A stretch of DNA of 64,000 bases from Anas platyrhynchos (Eukaryota; Chordata; Aves; Anseriformes; Anatidae). Positions 42,901 through 54,010 of the stretch are shown here, piece after piece (position 1 is the stretch's first letter; each line of letters opens with the position of its first letter). The stretch is taken from positions 148,533,501 through 148,597,500 of the forward strand of contig NC_092588.1 in assembly GCF_047663525.1 (NCBI RefSeq). The letters are read 5' to 3'. The notes below the pieces were generated by a model. The model had not been told where the DNA came from. It saw only the letters and a list, made by a program, of their open reading frames with translations, and did no database searches. Made by a program: the position numbers and the translations under genes.

Positions 42901-45900
42901 AGGACTTCTTCTTAACCATCAGGTTCTTAAGTCAGGTTTTTGTTATTAAATGAAAATGCTATAAATTTGAAAATTCAGTCTATATTATTTGATAACTACA
43001 ATCCTTCTAGCTACAGTCATAGAGTAAGGAAATAAAACTTCCCCTGCAAAACTCGTATCTTAAGATGCAAAAGACAAGATCACCACTAGGTCTGAAAGGG
43101 TAAAGTAATTTTCCATTCTTCTGAAACTATGTCCTTGATCATTCAGAAAACAGTCTCTTTTCCCATGGCAAGCACAGACAGCGTAGAAGAATTTGTTTTC
43201 GTAACATATTGTTTTTATCCAGGAATACAGCAATCTATGCTAAACGAATAAAGGGATAAAGAGGCAAGAATATGTAAAAAGTACAAAGGAAAACTCACTT
43301 TCATTATATCTGGATCGATGTAGTCGAGGATATTGTGACCTTGCCATATCTCTGGTATCTTGTCATACTTTTCAGATGCATTCATTAAGTCCCAGTATTC
43401 TTAAATAAAAGCAAACACACAAAACCAGGTGTTAATAAAAAGACAAAAACAATTTCAAAGAATGTTCAATGACAGAAAACAACACTCATCACAATAAAAA
43501 AAAAATTAGATCCCTTTGTGGCAAAAATGTGACAGCATCTCTGACATACTCATAAATACTTCTGATCCCCTGCCAAATACTGTTCACTAATGACAAGTCC
43601 ACTGCAAACTATAATAAGCAACAGATATTAAGAAAGCATCAATATGAGAACTGGATAAAGTCAGCATCAACAACGAATACAACATCACAATATAAAGTGA
43701 AAAGAAATCAACAGACCAGTCACTCTGTCTGTGACTCTAAAATGGGAAAACACTACGAGACATTAAAGACCAAGGAAGAATCAATGAAGATCACCAGTTT
43801 TGGAACAGGAGAAAAGGACTGTAAGAAATAAAAAGGTGGCACTGTTACTCAGTTGAAAGGAGTCCAGGTTAAGCATTCTCCAATAAGACTGAAATAGTTA
43901 AACTTCACTGATCAATAATAATACTGAGACTTATATAACACTTACTCTGAAGATCCAAAATATAATCATCTCCCATTTCCAGTTCAAGATCTCTCTCCTG
44001 CAAAGACATACAGAGCTTTATATATCTTATAATTGTACATCTATGTGCTATTATGAAGCATTTAAAAACCATCCGCTGATCTCCTAATTAAGAGATGCCA
44101 CTCACTGTTTTCCTCCTGGGTGTGTCTACTTCCATGCGCTTCTTCCGTGCTATTGCTCCCTCAGGTATAAAGGGCAGCCGCTCCTGAAATTAATACAACA
44201 ATTCATCCCGATAAAAAAAAACAAAACAAACAGAAAGAAGAAGTCTTGAAGTCTTGAATCCATTTTTTATAATGCTATAAATCATGGTTTTGAAGTAACG
44301 GATTTTGAATGAAAGCAAAGGCCCAGGCTGACTCACCCACCAGCAACAGCAGTTATAGATTAAAAAAATAAGCAAATCTCATCACATAAACTGTTCACAT
44401 GTTAAACAAAGAGAGAATTCTTATCCTTCTTAAAGAGTACTGGAAAATATACTAAAATATAATATATATATAAATATATATGTATATATATATATATATA
44501 TATAAAAAATATATAATATACCTTGTATGTTATATATATATATAACGTGCAAGTGTAAATATATAACATACCTTGTCATCTCTTTTTGCTGGCATGGCCA
44601 AGTGTAATCTATTCAACACTTCATTCACTTTATTTCCTTTCATTTTAGTATCAACACGGTGGGCTAACAGTCTGTCACAAGCCTGAAAGTACACATGGCA
44701 ACATGAAGCAAGGAATTAAGTCATCCTGACCCAGCAAATGACACAGTAAGCTTTCAATCCCAAATATCTAGCTTTGTATTTTATCTTGTGTTTTACCTCT
44801 CTAGCTTTCAATAAAGTATCAAAGTATTTTATATAAAAAAAGCAGCACAGGAAGATGCATGTGATACTGTTTTGTTGGTATAATCCACCTTTCATAATGA
44901 GCTGACTATAAGAAAAAGCAACAAGACCCTGAAAAAATACCGCCGAATTTTTGAACAGTATTAGAAAAGTAAGCTTCCATTTGCAGCCAAGTCCACAGAG
45001 ACTCAAGAGGACAGTAAGGATAGCGTGCTTAAAGCTTGTCACTATAATGCACAGTTTAACTGAGATTAAATTCATACAACTGAGGCAAAAACATCAGCTG
45101 TTCCTTTTGAATGAAATTGAGAGAAAGGACATACCTCTGTTTTAACTTGGATTACACCTTCTTCTGTTAGAGTGCTTGTCTCTATGACAGAAAATCCCTC
45201 TGCTTCAAAAGTTTCAAATATTTTCTGAAATAGAAACATTATGCCAAATAATGACATTCTGCCCATTTCTTAATATATCATTACATTAAGAACTGAAATT
45301 TTAATCTAACATCAATAAATACATGGAACTCGTTACTAAGTATTTCATTAAAATGTGTTTCTAAAAACATGAGAGGAATTTACAGCTATAGTTCTGTCTT
45401 TTTTGTGTGTGTGTTTTGTTTTGTTTATTAAGTAACTAGATGCTTTCTATATGGTAACTGTAAATGACACATGAATAAAAAACAGAAAGAGAGAAAAAGA
45501 AACACCAGTTTTATGTGTCCTTGAAGTCACAGATACAAAAGAAGTAGCCCTGCATATACACAAACTGCTGCCCAACGGGAGCTCCTACTGCAACTGGCAG
45601 CAACTGTCAGTTCAGCCTGAACTCTTAGTGAAATGGCATTTTTGATCAAGGCCATTCAGTCTTCCAGCTACTGTAGTAATTAATAGTTCTCAGTGTGTCC
45701 AAGATTTCTGAAACCATTAGCGAGCTGCTTTCTGTTTGGCATTTACAATAGGCAGGCATGTACATGCTTTAGACAATACAAGTACATACGTTAGACATAT
45801 GGGTCAAGACCCGGAAAGCTACTTTCCATTATACTATTAGACAATGAAATTCAGAAATGATCATGTACAATTTCTTGCCCAATATAAATTATGCAAACCC

Positions 45901-48900
45901 ATGAATCTTGCATAGTACTTCTGTAAATTTCAGAAGAAAAAGAGAGGTGGGAGTAGTTGTCTCACCTGACTCTCTTCAGGAAGTTCTGCAATTCTTTTCA
46001 CATCACATTTGTTGGCAACAATTATAAGTGGCTAAGAAAAAAAAAAAAGGAATCATAATCCAAGCTATCACATTACAAACAAAAATAAATTGGTTTTATT
46101 AATAATGTAAAGCAAACCTACCTTGTTGGCAAATAATGGCTTAATGTTTCTGAAGAGTTCTACTTGCTCCTCCAGGCTATGCCCGCACTGCTCAGAGACA
46201 TCCATCACATAAAGCACAGCAGCACGGAGATGTGCGAGTGCAGTTATAGCCTGCATCTCGATGGTGTTCCTGTCCTCTAAAGGATGATCCAAAATACCAG
46301 GAGTATCTACTACCTAAAACGAACAGAATTAACTCAGGCCTTATTACAAGGTAATTGACGTGCTGTAACATGTACTCAATTTCTGGTCCGTATTTATCTG
46401 GTCAGTATTTATCCTTTTAAAGACAGCAGTACTCCTTCCTTTCATTCATAAACAAGACTGTAAACCAATAGTTTACAATAGTTGTAAACCAATAGACTGT
46501 AAAACAATAGTTCCAAGACACAAAAATGCAACTCACTTTCCAAAATGGCAAATCAGATTATAACCTGTTAATTCCTGGAAGAAAATGCAAAACAGTGACG
46601 GTTCTTACCTGCCAACGCAGATACTTGTAATCCATATGTCCCACAAAGAGAGATTTGGTGGTAAAGGCATAAGGCTGCACTTCTACATCTGCTCTTGTGA
46701 CCTTAAAACAAGTTATTCACACATTTAGTGATAATTTCCTGAACTTCCAAGAAGGACGTGATAATTGTAACACACTTCCTTTGCTACAGAAAAGCTAAAA
46801 ACTAGTTGTTCTGACTGTTTCTCTGCAAGACTTCATCTATGAGAAAATATGTTAATTATATACACGCTATTTTGAAAAAAATAATGATTTTATGAGTGCA
46901 ATCTGTTGCAATTTTACATATAACCCTCCAAAAATTTCACTCAGTCTCTATCCACACATTTAAATTTCCCATCCTTTGTACCAGACAGTGCTATAACTAA
47001 ATCAAATTGTTTAAATGTTACTTTATCTTAACTAAATGATATCTCAGTATAATTAAAAAAAAATTCACACACCTTATTTATAAAGCTAGATTTTCCAACA
47101 TTTGGATAGCCACACAACAGAAGAGTCCTTGTATTGGGATCAATGGTTGGCAAACGAGACAAATGCTGTCGCACTGAAATGTTGAAAAAAAATCTTAAGT
47201 ATTTAGGATAATTCCAGTTTGAATGGGAGAAAAAAATCATATTCTGAAGTATTTACTCCTGACTTAATATTTTTGGACATCATAAATTTATCGAGCGATT
47301 ATTTATGAAAATATATCGTTGCTTGTTAACTACAGAAGTATCTACACACAACAACAACAAAAGAGAAATTTACTAAGTATTTTAAAAATAAAGACCAGTA
47401 ACAATATAAAGTTTTAAATTTAAAAAGAGAGAAGCACTCAGTTGAAAAATAAATTCTAAGTGTTTGTGGGTTTTGGAATTATTTCTATGTTCCCATTATC
47501 TACATTCCATATTAAACACATTTTTCTCTTTTTAACTGTTATTCTTTGTACAAATAGGTTTTATATTCTCTTTATACTCCTTTGTTTTAGCCTATTTATT
47601 ACACAGACCTTGCTCCAAGTATTCCAAGCTTTGTTTCTGTCTTTTGATAATCGTGCACATTCGTCCCAGAGCAGCACGTTTCAGTTGCTTGCAGCGGTAC
47701 AGAGAATCACCGTATTTCATCAGGCGCACGTAGTCTTTAGCAACACTGCAGAGACAATGAAATACGAAGTTAGCTATCAACCAACCACACGGGTAGAAAA
47801 TCAAAGAAATAAATGTTCCTTACTTGTCAATCAGATTCTTGGCAATATTAATCTGCCCCAAAGCCAGCTTGTAGTGATCTTTGTCATAGAGAACGTTCAT
47901 CAAATCCGCATAAAAAGGATGGATGTCCTAAAAAAAAAGCATAAAATAAAATTAAGATTCGTATTTTCTTGAAGATGACTATGTCTTGGCAACTATGTAA
48001 GTTCATCTTTTACTCTAATATAGCAACACAAGTGACAATACAATCTAGACTGTTTTCATTATCGTCTTACTTAAGGAAAACAATCTCCTTGGTCATTACA
48101 TGCCTAATTCTTAACACGTCAAATTTCTTCTGCAAGCATATCCTGGACTCATTCATATAGTTTCAATTTCTTCTCTTGCACTATAAAATACTTTCCGACT
48201 TCATCTTAAACGGCTATTTGAGCAGAAACTTCATCAAGAGAAATTAAAATGCAGAAAATATTTGTGGAAATCCTTCAGTAATGATCACTGGATACAAAAA
48301 CAGCAGGAAGGTATATAGGGCTGCAGCATGTACAGCTGTCCATAAATAAGTCCCACTGGACACATGGATGCAGCTGTAACTGTTGGGAAGTTAAGGCTAC
48401 ATGTGTCTTGTCAAAGTGCATTTCCAACAATATCCTTTGTGTGGCCAAGAATAAGTTTTTGTTGTCAAATTAGCACTTCTGAAGAACTGAAGATGGGAAG
48501 CAATGTGACATACTTTTGGAATTTCTAACTTCCAGTAGGTGTTTTGCAGGAAAGACTGACCACAGGCACATAATGACTTACATTTACACACATTAAGAAG
48601 AAGTACACCAACACAACATAGGAAAAAGAAACTTTCTCACTCATCATTTAACAGCAGTTTCTGGCCAACATCACCTGATCAGCTAAAACCTTGAAAATGC
48701 ATCCTTTGGCAATCACCCAGGGGCACAATTCTGACTTTTCTTAGTAGGAATAAAGTATTTTTGTAGAACAAGTTTCCTAAATTTACTCTAAAAAAAATCT
48801 ACTGAGAGTTATTCTAAATCTTCCATGCAGCGAATCAGCACTGTGCTGCTCAGGCCAAACTAAGCTCTAATAAAACCACTGTTACAGAATAATTTCTGAT

Positions 48901-49822
48901 TCCTGAAGTTCCTTTATGATCAAATGAACAAATACTTACATCTAATTTGGGGAAGTCTGTTAAGATCTGAGTGAGCCTATCGTGGTAATTCTGTTGAGTA
49001 TATTTGACTTTTCGCATGTAAAACTGTCGAATCCGATGGATTTGGTAATGTTTATGAATGACGGTTGGGGTCTTTCGCTGAGTCTTTGACAATGTCAAAT
49101 CTATGAAGTCCTGCAATCAAATAAATGTTATTAATCATGCAAGCTGTCAAGTTTTAATGAAGCGATAAAGCTTTAATTGTATTTTGGTGGAGGAGCGGGC
49201 AGAGCAGTTAGGCCCATTAAGTGATGTGGCCCATGCCACTGCTCTGCAATGGATGAACTGAGCATGTTTTAGAATAAAACACCTGAAACACAGACTTTTA
49301 TCTCCAAGCAGTAACAGAATGTGCATTCTGAGTGGGGTTTTCCTGCCAATTATTGAAGGACTGGCCTCCTCTCCCCAGCAGAGCTCGGGAAGCGGCCCCA
49401 CTAATGCAAGCCCGCTGCTATGGAACGAAACTCCTTCATTAGACCAGGAAATAACTTTATTTTAGATAAATGCACGGCGGTGAGACTGAGCGTGACGCTG
49501 GGGGGGAGAACAGACGGGATTCCTGTCAGGGCCAGCCCCGCCAGGGCAGAGCCGCGGGACCCCACCTCAGGCGCCCCCCCCCCCCGCGCCCTGCATGGTA
49601 CAGCCCGCCGCGCCGCCCCGCACTGCCCCAGGGCGAGCCCATGAGCCTGGGGGGGGGGGAGGGGAAGCGAAGGCCGCGGCCACGCCGGGCAGCGCGGGCG
49701 GCGCTCCCCTGAGGCGCGGCGGGCGCAGGGGCTGAGGGACGGGGGCGAGGGGGGGATGGCGACGGGCGCCCTACCTTGGCGGACGGCACCACCGTGATCT
49801 TCTTGAAGTTGTAGAGCGCCAT
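39832..49822 (-). CDS. GTPBP4: GTPBP4 / NOG1, nucleolar GTP-binding protein (complete)
   Basis: GTPBP4 is an Obg-family GTPase that acts on pre-60S ribosomal particles in the nucleolus. Seventeen coding exons join without a frame break into 631 codons plus stop; the human protein has 634. Residues 1-153 form the N-terminal helical region ([16 protein letters not shown] to LEYLEQ). The G domain carries G1 GYPNVGKS at 175-182, the G2 region AFTTKS at 199-204, G3 DTPG at 221-224, G4 NKCD at 289-292 and G5 ETSTLTEEG near 319. An acidic stretch ([12 protein letters not shown]) and a basic tail (TRKRKRDE to GKTQRR) follow; the tail suits nucleolar targeting. Relative to human, a three-residue gap occurs at AHYA-RRSRS. 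Promoter and first exon lie in a CpG island. The intron after exon 14 has a GC donor. The gene converges on IDI1. Confidence 0.97.
40505..40639 (-). CDS. GTPBP4: GTPBP4 exon 16
   Basis: The exon has 135 nt and encodes [20 protein letters not shown] to VSGLRDEK, a basic, Ser/Arg-rich segment. The donor is GTTTGT. Confidence 0.95.
41823..41888 (-). CDS. GTPBP4: GTPBP4 exon 15
   Basis: The exon has 66 nt and encodes [20 protein letters not shown] then DD. The acceptor TTTACAG pairs with the GC donor. Confidence 0.95.
42257..42454 (-). CDS. GTPBP4: GTPBP4 exon 14 (followed by a GC donor)
   Basis: The exon has 198 nt, 66 codons, [16 protein letters not shown] to MPRTAKK, with the acidic SEDEEMME segment. 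The exon ends AAGAAG and the intron starts GCAAGT, so this intron is of the GC-AG type. Confidence 0.95.
43299..43399 (-). CDS. GTPBP4: GTPBP4 exon 13
   Basis: The exon has 101 nt and encodes [20 protein letters not shown] to DPDIMK. Phases match. Confidence 0.95.
43946..43997 (-). CDS. GTPBP4: GTPBP4 exon 12
   Basis: The exon has 52 nt and encodes [17 protein letters not shown]. Acceptor TTGCAG and donor GTAAGT. Confidence 0.94.
44106..44183 (-). CDS. GTPBP4: GTPBP4 exon 11
   Basis: The exon has 78 nt and encodes [20 protein letters not shown] then TPRRKT. Confidence 0.95.
44458..44568. repeat. AT-rich microsatellite abutting a splice donor
   Basis: (TA)n blocks with a duplicated TACCTTGT segment (44,519-44,526 and 44,569-44,576) lie against the donor of GTPBP4 exon 10. 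Confidence 0.85.
44572..44682 (-). CDS. GTPBP4: GTPBP4 exon 10
   Basis: The exon has 111 nt and encodes [16 protein letters not shown] to AMPAKRDDK. The donor GTATGT lies at the edge of an AT microsatellite that contains a second donor-like copy. Confidence 0.95.
45135..45224 (-). CDS. GTPBP4: GTPBP4 exon 9 (G5)
   Basis: The exon has 90 nt and encodes [20 protein letters not shown] then [10 protein letters not shown]. Confidence 0.96.
45966..46031 (-). CDS. GTPBP4: GTPBP4 exon 8 (G4)
   Basis: The exon has 66 nt and encodes [20 protein letters not shown] plus SQ, with the guanine-specificity motif NKCD. Confidence 0.96.
46122..46313 (-). CDS. GTPBP4: GTPBP4 exon 7 (G3)
   Basis: The exon has 192 nt, 64 codons, starts [16 protein letters not shown] and ends KPLFANK. 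It carries switch II DTPG. Confidence 0.97.
46609..46701 (-). CDS. GTPBP4: GTPBP4 exon 6 (G2)
   Basis: The exon has 93 nt and encodes [20 protein letters not shown] to YKYLRWQ, including the switch I Thr-Thr. Confidence 0.96.
47073..47173 (-). CDS. GTPBP4: GTPBP4 exon 5 (G1/P-loop)
   Basis: The exon has 101 nt and encodes [20 protein letters not shown] and the P-loop [13 protein letters not shown]. The donor GTGTGT follows. Confidence 0.96.
47609..47745 (-). CDS. GTPBP4: GTPBP4 exon 4
   Basis: The exon has 137 nt and encodes [16 protein letters not shown] to SLEYLEQ. The donor is GTCTGT, weaker than average, but phase and homology fix it. Confidence 0.95.
47824..47927 (-). CDS. GTPBP4: GTPBP4 exon 3
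   Basis: The exon has 104 nt and encodes [20 protein letters not shown] to KNLID, ending in phase 2. Confidence 0.95.
48940..49110 (-). CDS. GTPBP4: GTPBP4 exon 2
   Basis: The exon has 171 nt, 57 codons, [11 protein letters not shown] to DFPKLD, part of the N-terminal helical domain that contacts rRNA in NOG1 structures. Confidence 0.96.
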
Positions 49823-49930
49823 GCCGGCAGGCTGCCCGAGCCCCACGCTGCCGGAAAGGGAGAAAAGAGGCCGTGTCTCTCGCGAGAGCCCCGAGCTTCC
49901 GTGCCGGGGAGGCGGGCAGAGAGGGAGGGA
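49470..49930 (-). promoter_or_regulatory. GTPBP4: GTPBP4 CpG-island promoter with TCTCGCGAGA element
   Basis: A CpG-dense block surrounds exon 1. The palindrome TCTCGCGAGA, a known activating element of TATA-less housekeeping promoters, lies at 49,878-49,887, about 56 bp upstream of the ATG. A CCGGAA ETS-type core is near 49,851. Confidence 0.75.
49775..49822 (-). CDS. GTPBP4: GTPBP4 exon 1 (start)
   Basis: The exon encodes [16 protein letters not shown], with ATG at 49,822-49,820 and donor GTAGGG. The 5' UTR reaches upstream into the CpG island. Confidence 0.95.
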
Positions 49931-52235
49931 GGGGAGCTGGCCATGACGGGAGGGGTCAGGGTGCCAGTCCTGCTGCACGCCCAACCTCCACAGTCTGTCC
50001 TGCTGTCTTATTAAACTCCATTTCTGTTTACCTTGTTGAGAATTTTTTTCATTGCACGTGTGTGTGTGTGTACAGATCCAGCTGCCACCAAAAGGGTAAT
50101 GGCTCAGAGGGGCCGCGTGTGGGGCACCAAGAACAGCAGCATGAATCCAGCAGGGTTGTGGGTATCGGTGTGTGTGTGCATGTAACTGGGAGACCTGGGG
50201 GTCTGAGGGCCAGATACGGGATGGTTCCTGTGTCTGGGGCTCATTTTGTGAAGGGGTGCACAGGGCAGGGCTGTGTGAGAGAGTCCTGAGCAGCAGCAGC
50301 TGGAGCAGGGCTGTGGGCTTGTGAGGTTCACACATCAAAGTGCCAGAAACTGTGGAGATCAGGAGATAGTGGGCCAAAACTACCTGCCCAAGACCAGCTA
50401 CTTGATCTATTTTGTCCATTTTCTGCTAGTTATGCTGATCAGGCAGAAAGGGGACGAGGACCAGGACGTTCCACCTGGTGTCTGTGTGTGTATGCTCATT
50501 CTGGGTATGCACCCAAACAACCCCAAACACACATCCTCTCACTTTTTTTTTTTTTTTTAATAACTTTTGGTGGCTTGTCTCACACAAAATTGTAAAACCT
50601 TTAAGATAAAGGCATAGCTTGAGTGAATTCTGGAGCAGTTTGTGATCTTGACTACACCTTGTGCTCCATTCTTTGTTGCTTATCTCCAGCAAACATGAGA
50701 CCCAAACATAGACCGAGGACATAAACTTGAAATGTACCTAAATGCAGGCATGCAATGCACTGTGCCTGTCTGTCCCTGTTTAATACTTGACACAAACAAT
50801 AGGCTGGCATGCACTGAAATATATCTGTTTTAGATAAATTACATTTTATGTGATACACTTTGGAAAATAAGTTAGATTAAGAATTGACAATTCTTTGGCT
50901 TCCACACATTTTTTCCTCTCTCTACACAAAGCATGACATTTTCCACTTGAGAGAATCTAGTCAAGTATTACTCTGCCACTGCCCATTTTTCTACAGTACT
51001 AGAAATTCAAATGCACAATTCCTTCCACAGTTCCTTTATTTCATCATGTTACTAATTTTGCTGACACGCTCCAATGCCACAGAAATTTTTAAGGTATTAG
51101 AAAATTAAGAGTCCCTATAATCAGTCAAGCCAGTAGCTAATCCTTTCCAGAAATTAATTTCCGTAATGACTGTATGAGCATCATTTGATCATAAACACGC
51201 TGTTAGAACCATCCCTGTTGCTATAGCCTCTCAACCATGCTGCAGCTGCCCCATTATGATGAGCGCGCTGCTTCATAAATATTTTGATAATAATACTTCA
51301 GCCTGCTTTCCTGGTGCGTTCTTGAAGCAGTGAGATTTGGCTTCACATTTTATGTGTGTCGCATTTTGCCTCCAAAAACATAGGTTTAGAGAACAGAAGG
51401 AGCTCTTCCCTAGCATATCCCCAGGACTTCCCAGTTTCTGGCACTTTTAGATGTGGACTCTGATCCCCACAGCCCTGCTGCACTTGCTGGTACCCAAAAC
51501 AGTGACACACAGATGTGCACTGTGCACCCCTTCACAAAACTGACCCCAGACACTGGGATCATTCAATAGCTGCCCCCTGTGTGCCCCGTTCTCACACAGC
51601 CTGTACATTGCTACTCTCCTGAGCAGTTTTGAAGAGAACTAGTTCTTTCCAAGACGAAATGTGGGTACTGTGCTGGATATTGTCCTCTGGAGACTTCTTC
51701 CAGGAGCCAAGAGAGATGAGACCTTATCAGGTTGTTTTTCTTTCAGTCCACATGCTTCTTTCCCCAGCTGGCCTTCTGCACTCCGATGTCCATGCCAAAC
51801 TCAAGGCATAGTTTCATGTTTTAAAAAACATTGCTCCAGTAGACTGTAATTCATACCACTTTGAAATTAAAAACAAAATTGGTTTTGTGTCTTGTACAAG
51901 AGCAGCTAATAGCACCCAGCAGGACCCAGACCATGCTCAGAGAGGTGCTCAGGAAAATCAGCATGGGAATGGGCATCATGAGGGAACCAAGAAAACTCTG
52001 TAACAAATACCCCTGCAGGACACATGAGATTTCTGCTGTGCCTAGCTATGACATAGTTTCCCTGAAGTGTCAGCTGAAAATTCCCAAAGTAGCCTCAGAT
52101 TTGGGGGTTTGGGTCTGAATTTGATTTGTTCAAGGGTTTGTTGTGTTGGGTATACTTAACAAATTTGAGTGTTTCAATTAGACAGAGCAAATATTTGCTT
52201 TCTTAGCCCACAAAATGAGAAGAGCAGTTCACAGC
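49931..52235. other. GTPBP4 upstream flank, no gene seen
   Basis: I see (TG)n patches near 50,058-50,070 and 50,168-50,178, a T run at 50,543-50,558 and otherwise unremarkable sequence. No coding exon of a neighbouring gene is recognisable. Confidence 0.5.
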
Positions 52236-52237
52236 GT

Positions 52238-52625
52238 CAGAGAATCACAGAAGAGCTGAGGTGGGAATGGATCTCTGGGTCCCTCTGGTCCAACCCCAGC
52301 TCAAGCAGGGTCACCCAGAGCAGGGTGCTCAGGACCACATCCAGGTGGGTTTTGAAGATCTCTGGGAAGGGAGACTGCAGCCTCTCTGGGTAACCTGTGC
52401 CAGTGCTCAGTCACCCTCCCAGTAAAACAATATTTCATGATATTGAGACAGAACCTTGTGTGTTTCAGTTTGGGCTCAATCCTTCGTGTCCTGTCACTGG
52501 GCACCACTAAAAAGGGCCTGGCTCTGTCCTCTTTGCGCCTTCCTTTCAGATAATCCTATACATCGCTAAGATCCCATGCTCATACAGGTCTCTTCCACCT
52601 GTACTACATTCATTCTGTAGAATCT
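52238..52625 (-). mobile_element. CR1 LINE 3' fragment
   Basis: The plus strand starts AGAGAATCACAGAAGAGCTG and continues through the block GGTCCAACCCCAGCTCAAGC, the reverse complement of a CR1 3' end. It lies 370 bp before the provirus. Confidence 0.9.
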
Positions 52626-52991
52626 CATCCAAATTAATTTAAAGTTTAAATCATTTCAGCAATTTGCTGTTGCAAAGCTATTTCCAGCATCAGCCCCTAT
52701 GTATGTATGTGTTCAAGTTTTAAAGCTCATCTCTCAGGCAAACCCTGCACGCACTGAACCTTGCCCAAGTGAAAGGCTCAGCCTCTTGTTTCCTTACCAA
52801 AAAATATTTCTGAGTGGGGTTTATTAGATAACCTGCAGGTCTGGCAGCAATATCCAGTCCCCCTCACCTTTGATATCAACACATTAAGTCAAGCTGGTCA
52901 AAACGTTAACGAGCTGGTCAGCAATTAATTCTGTTAATTCTGAAGGCAATTTTACTTCAGTGGGGTGCTTGGATTTTGAGGGGAGCAGCCC

Positions 52992-53941
52992 AGACAGAAG
53001 ATGCCTGTCAGCCTGAGAGCTGCCAGCCTGGGAACCAGCCCTGTGAGCCCGAAGCATCCTTGAGAAGCACTGCTGGCACCTTTGAAGTGCAGCTGAGCAC
53101 GTGGGAACCGGAGACATCCTGCAGATACCACGGATAAGGGCAAAAGCGAGGATCTGCAACAGCAGCTTATCGTCTGGCAAAGGGAAAACAGTCTGGAAGA
53201 AAGGGGAAAACATCCTGAGAAAGCGGGAGCCAGCACTGCTGTTGTCTGCGTTAGCTGAAAGAAAGGAAAACAGTCTGGGGAAAGGACGGCTCTGCCCGAG
53301 GGGCATGGAAAAACCGCGACCATTGGTTGTCTCAGGTGAGAACGGGCAACCAGCCGCATCCATTGGGTGCTCCGAGAGGTGGTGCCCTACGCCCCCCAGG
53401 GTCTTCAGGGTATATCAGGGCCCTGGTGTCCGTCCCAAATGGAGCCTCTCTCTGGGAGCACATCCTGTGCTGCACGGACTTCTCCTTTCCCTCTGGAATT
53501 CCTGATAAATCGACCCTTTGCTGGGCACGCCTGGCTGCCTCCAGACGCCGTGACGTGGATAGAAGAGTATCTGTGAGCATAGAGGTAATCAGTCCTAACT
53601 AGATTTGCTACTTTCCTGGTGATGGGTTTGTTGTAACCTGTAGTATTAATATATATGTATATATATATATCTACTTGCTGCTATATTATTGACTGCTACT
53701 GCTATAGATTGCTGCTGGTACTGATTGCTGCTATTAATAACAATTTATATATATACTTGCTTTCCTGGTAATAGATCATAATAGCCTGATATATACTTGC
53801 TGTTTTAACCATAGGTATACTTGATAGTGGTGTTTTGTAGTAACCTGCAATAACGTAGAGAAACTTAGGGAATAAAGCCTCCGTATCCTTGTGTATTAGA
53901 GAATCCTGTGACCCCACTGCTGTGATCTCTATAAAGCTGCA
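52992..53941 (+). mobile_element. 5' LTR of an ENS-1/Soprano-like endogenous retrovirus
   Basis: This region aligns by eye in colinear blocks with 60,773-62,389. The central 265 bp show about 13 mismatches. The copy has inverted CCAAT boxes at 53,322 and 53,362, a TATA-like TATATC at 53,411 and a decayed polyadenylation hexamer GATAAA at 53,504. The 5' edge seems truncated, because the partner copy starts TGGACAGAAG and this one only AGACAGAAG. The 3' edge is probably the CA at 53,940-53,941. No primer-binding site could be identified before the gag start. Confidence 0.8.
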
Positions 53942-54010
53942 GGCTCGGTGAGCCTTTAGGCTGTAATATTAATTGGTGTAAGAAGCGTGATTCTGTAAAA
54001 TACACAGGTC

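Noticed and set aside
43440..43500. Possible C/D-box snoRNA in a GTPBP4 intron (GTGATGAG box C on the minus strand)
   Set aside because: No CTGA box D at a suitable distance. Similar hits near 44,386 and 48,646 failed in the same way.
49526..50419. 297-codon minus-strand open frame at the GTPBP4 promoter
   Set aside because: It only overlaps GTPBP4 exon 1 in frame and reads on through intron and CpG island; homology and the donor at 49,775 show it is not a separate gene.
53974..53991. Primer-binding site candidate starting TGGTGTAAG after the 5' LTR
   Set aside because: It does not match any tRNA 3' end I can recognise, and it lies 33 bp past the likely LTR end.
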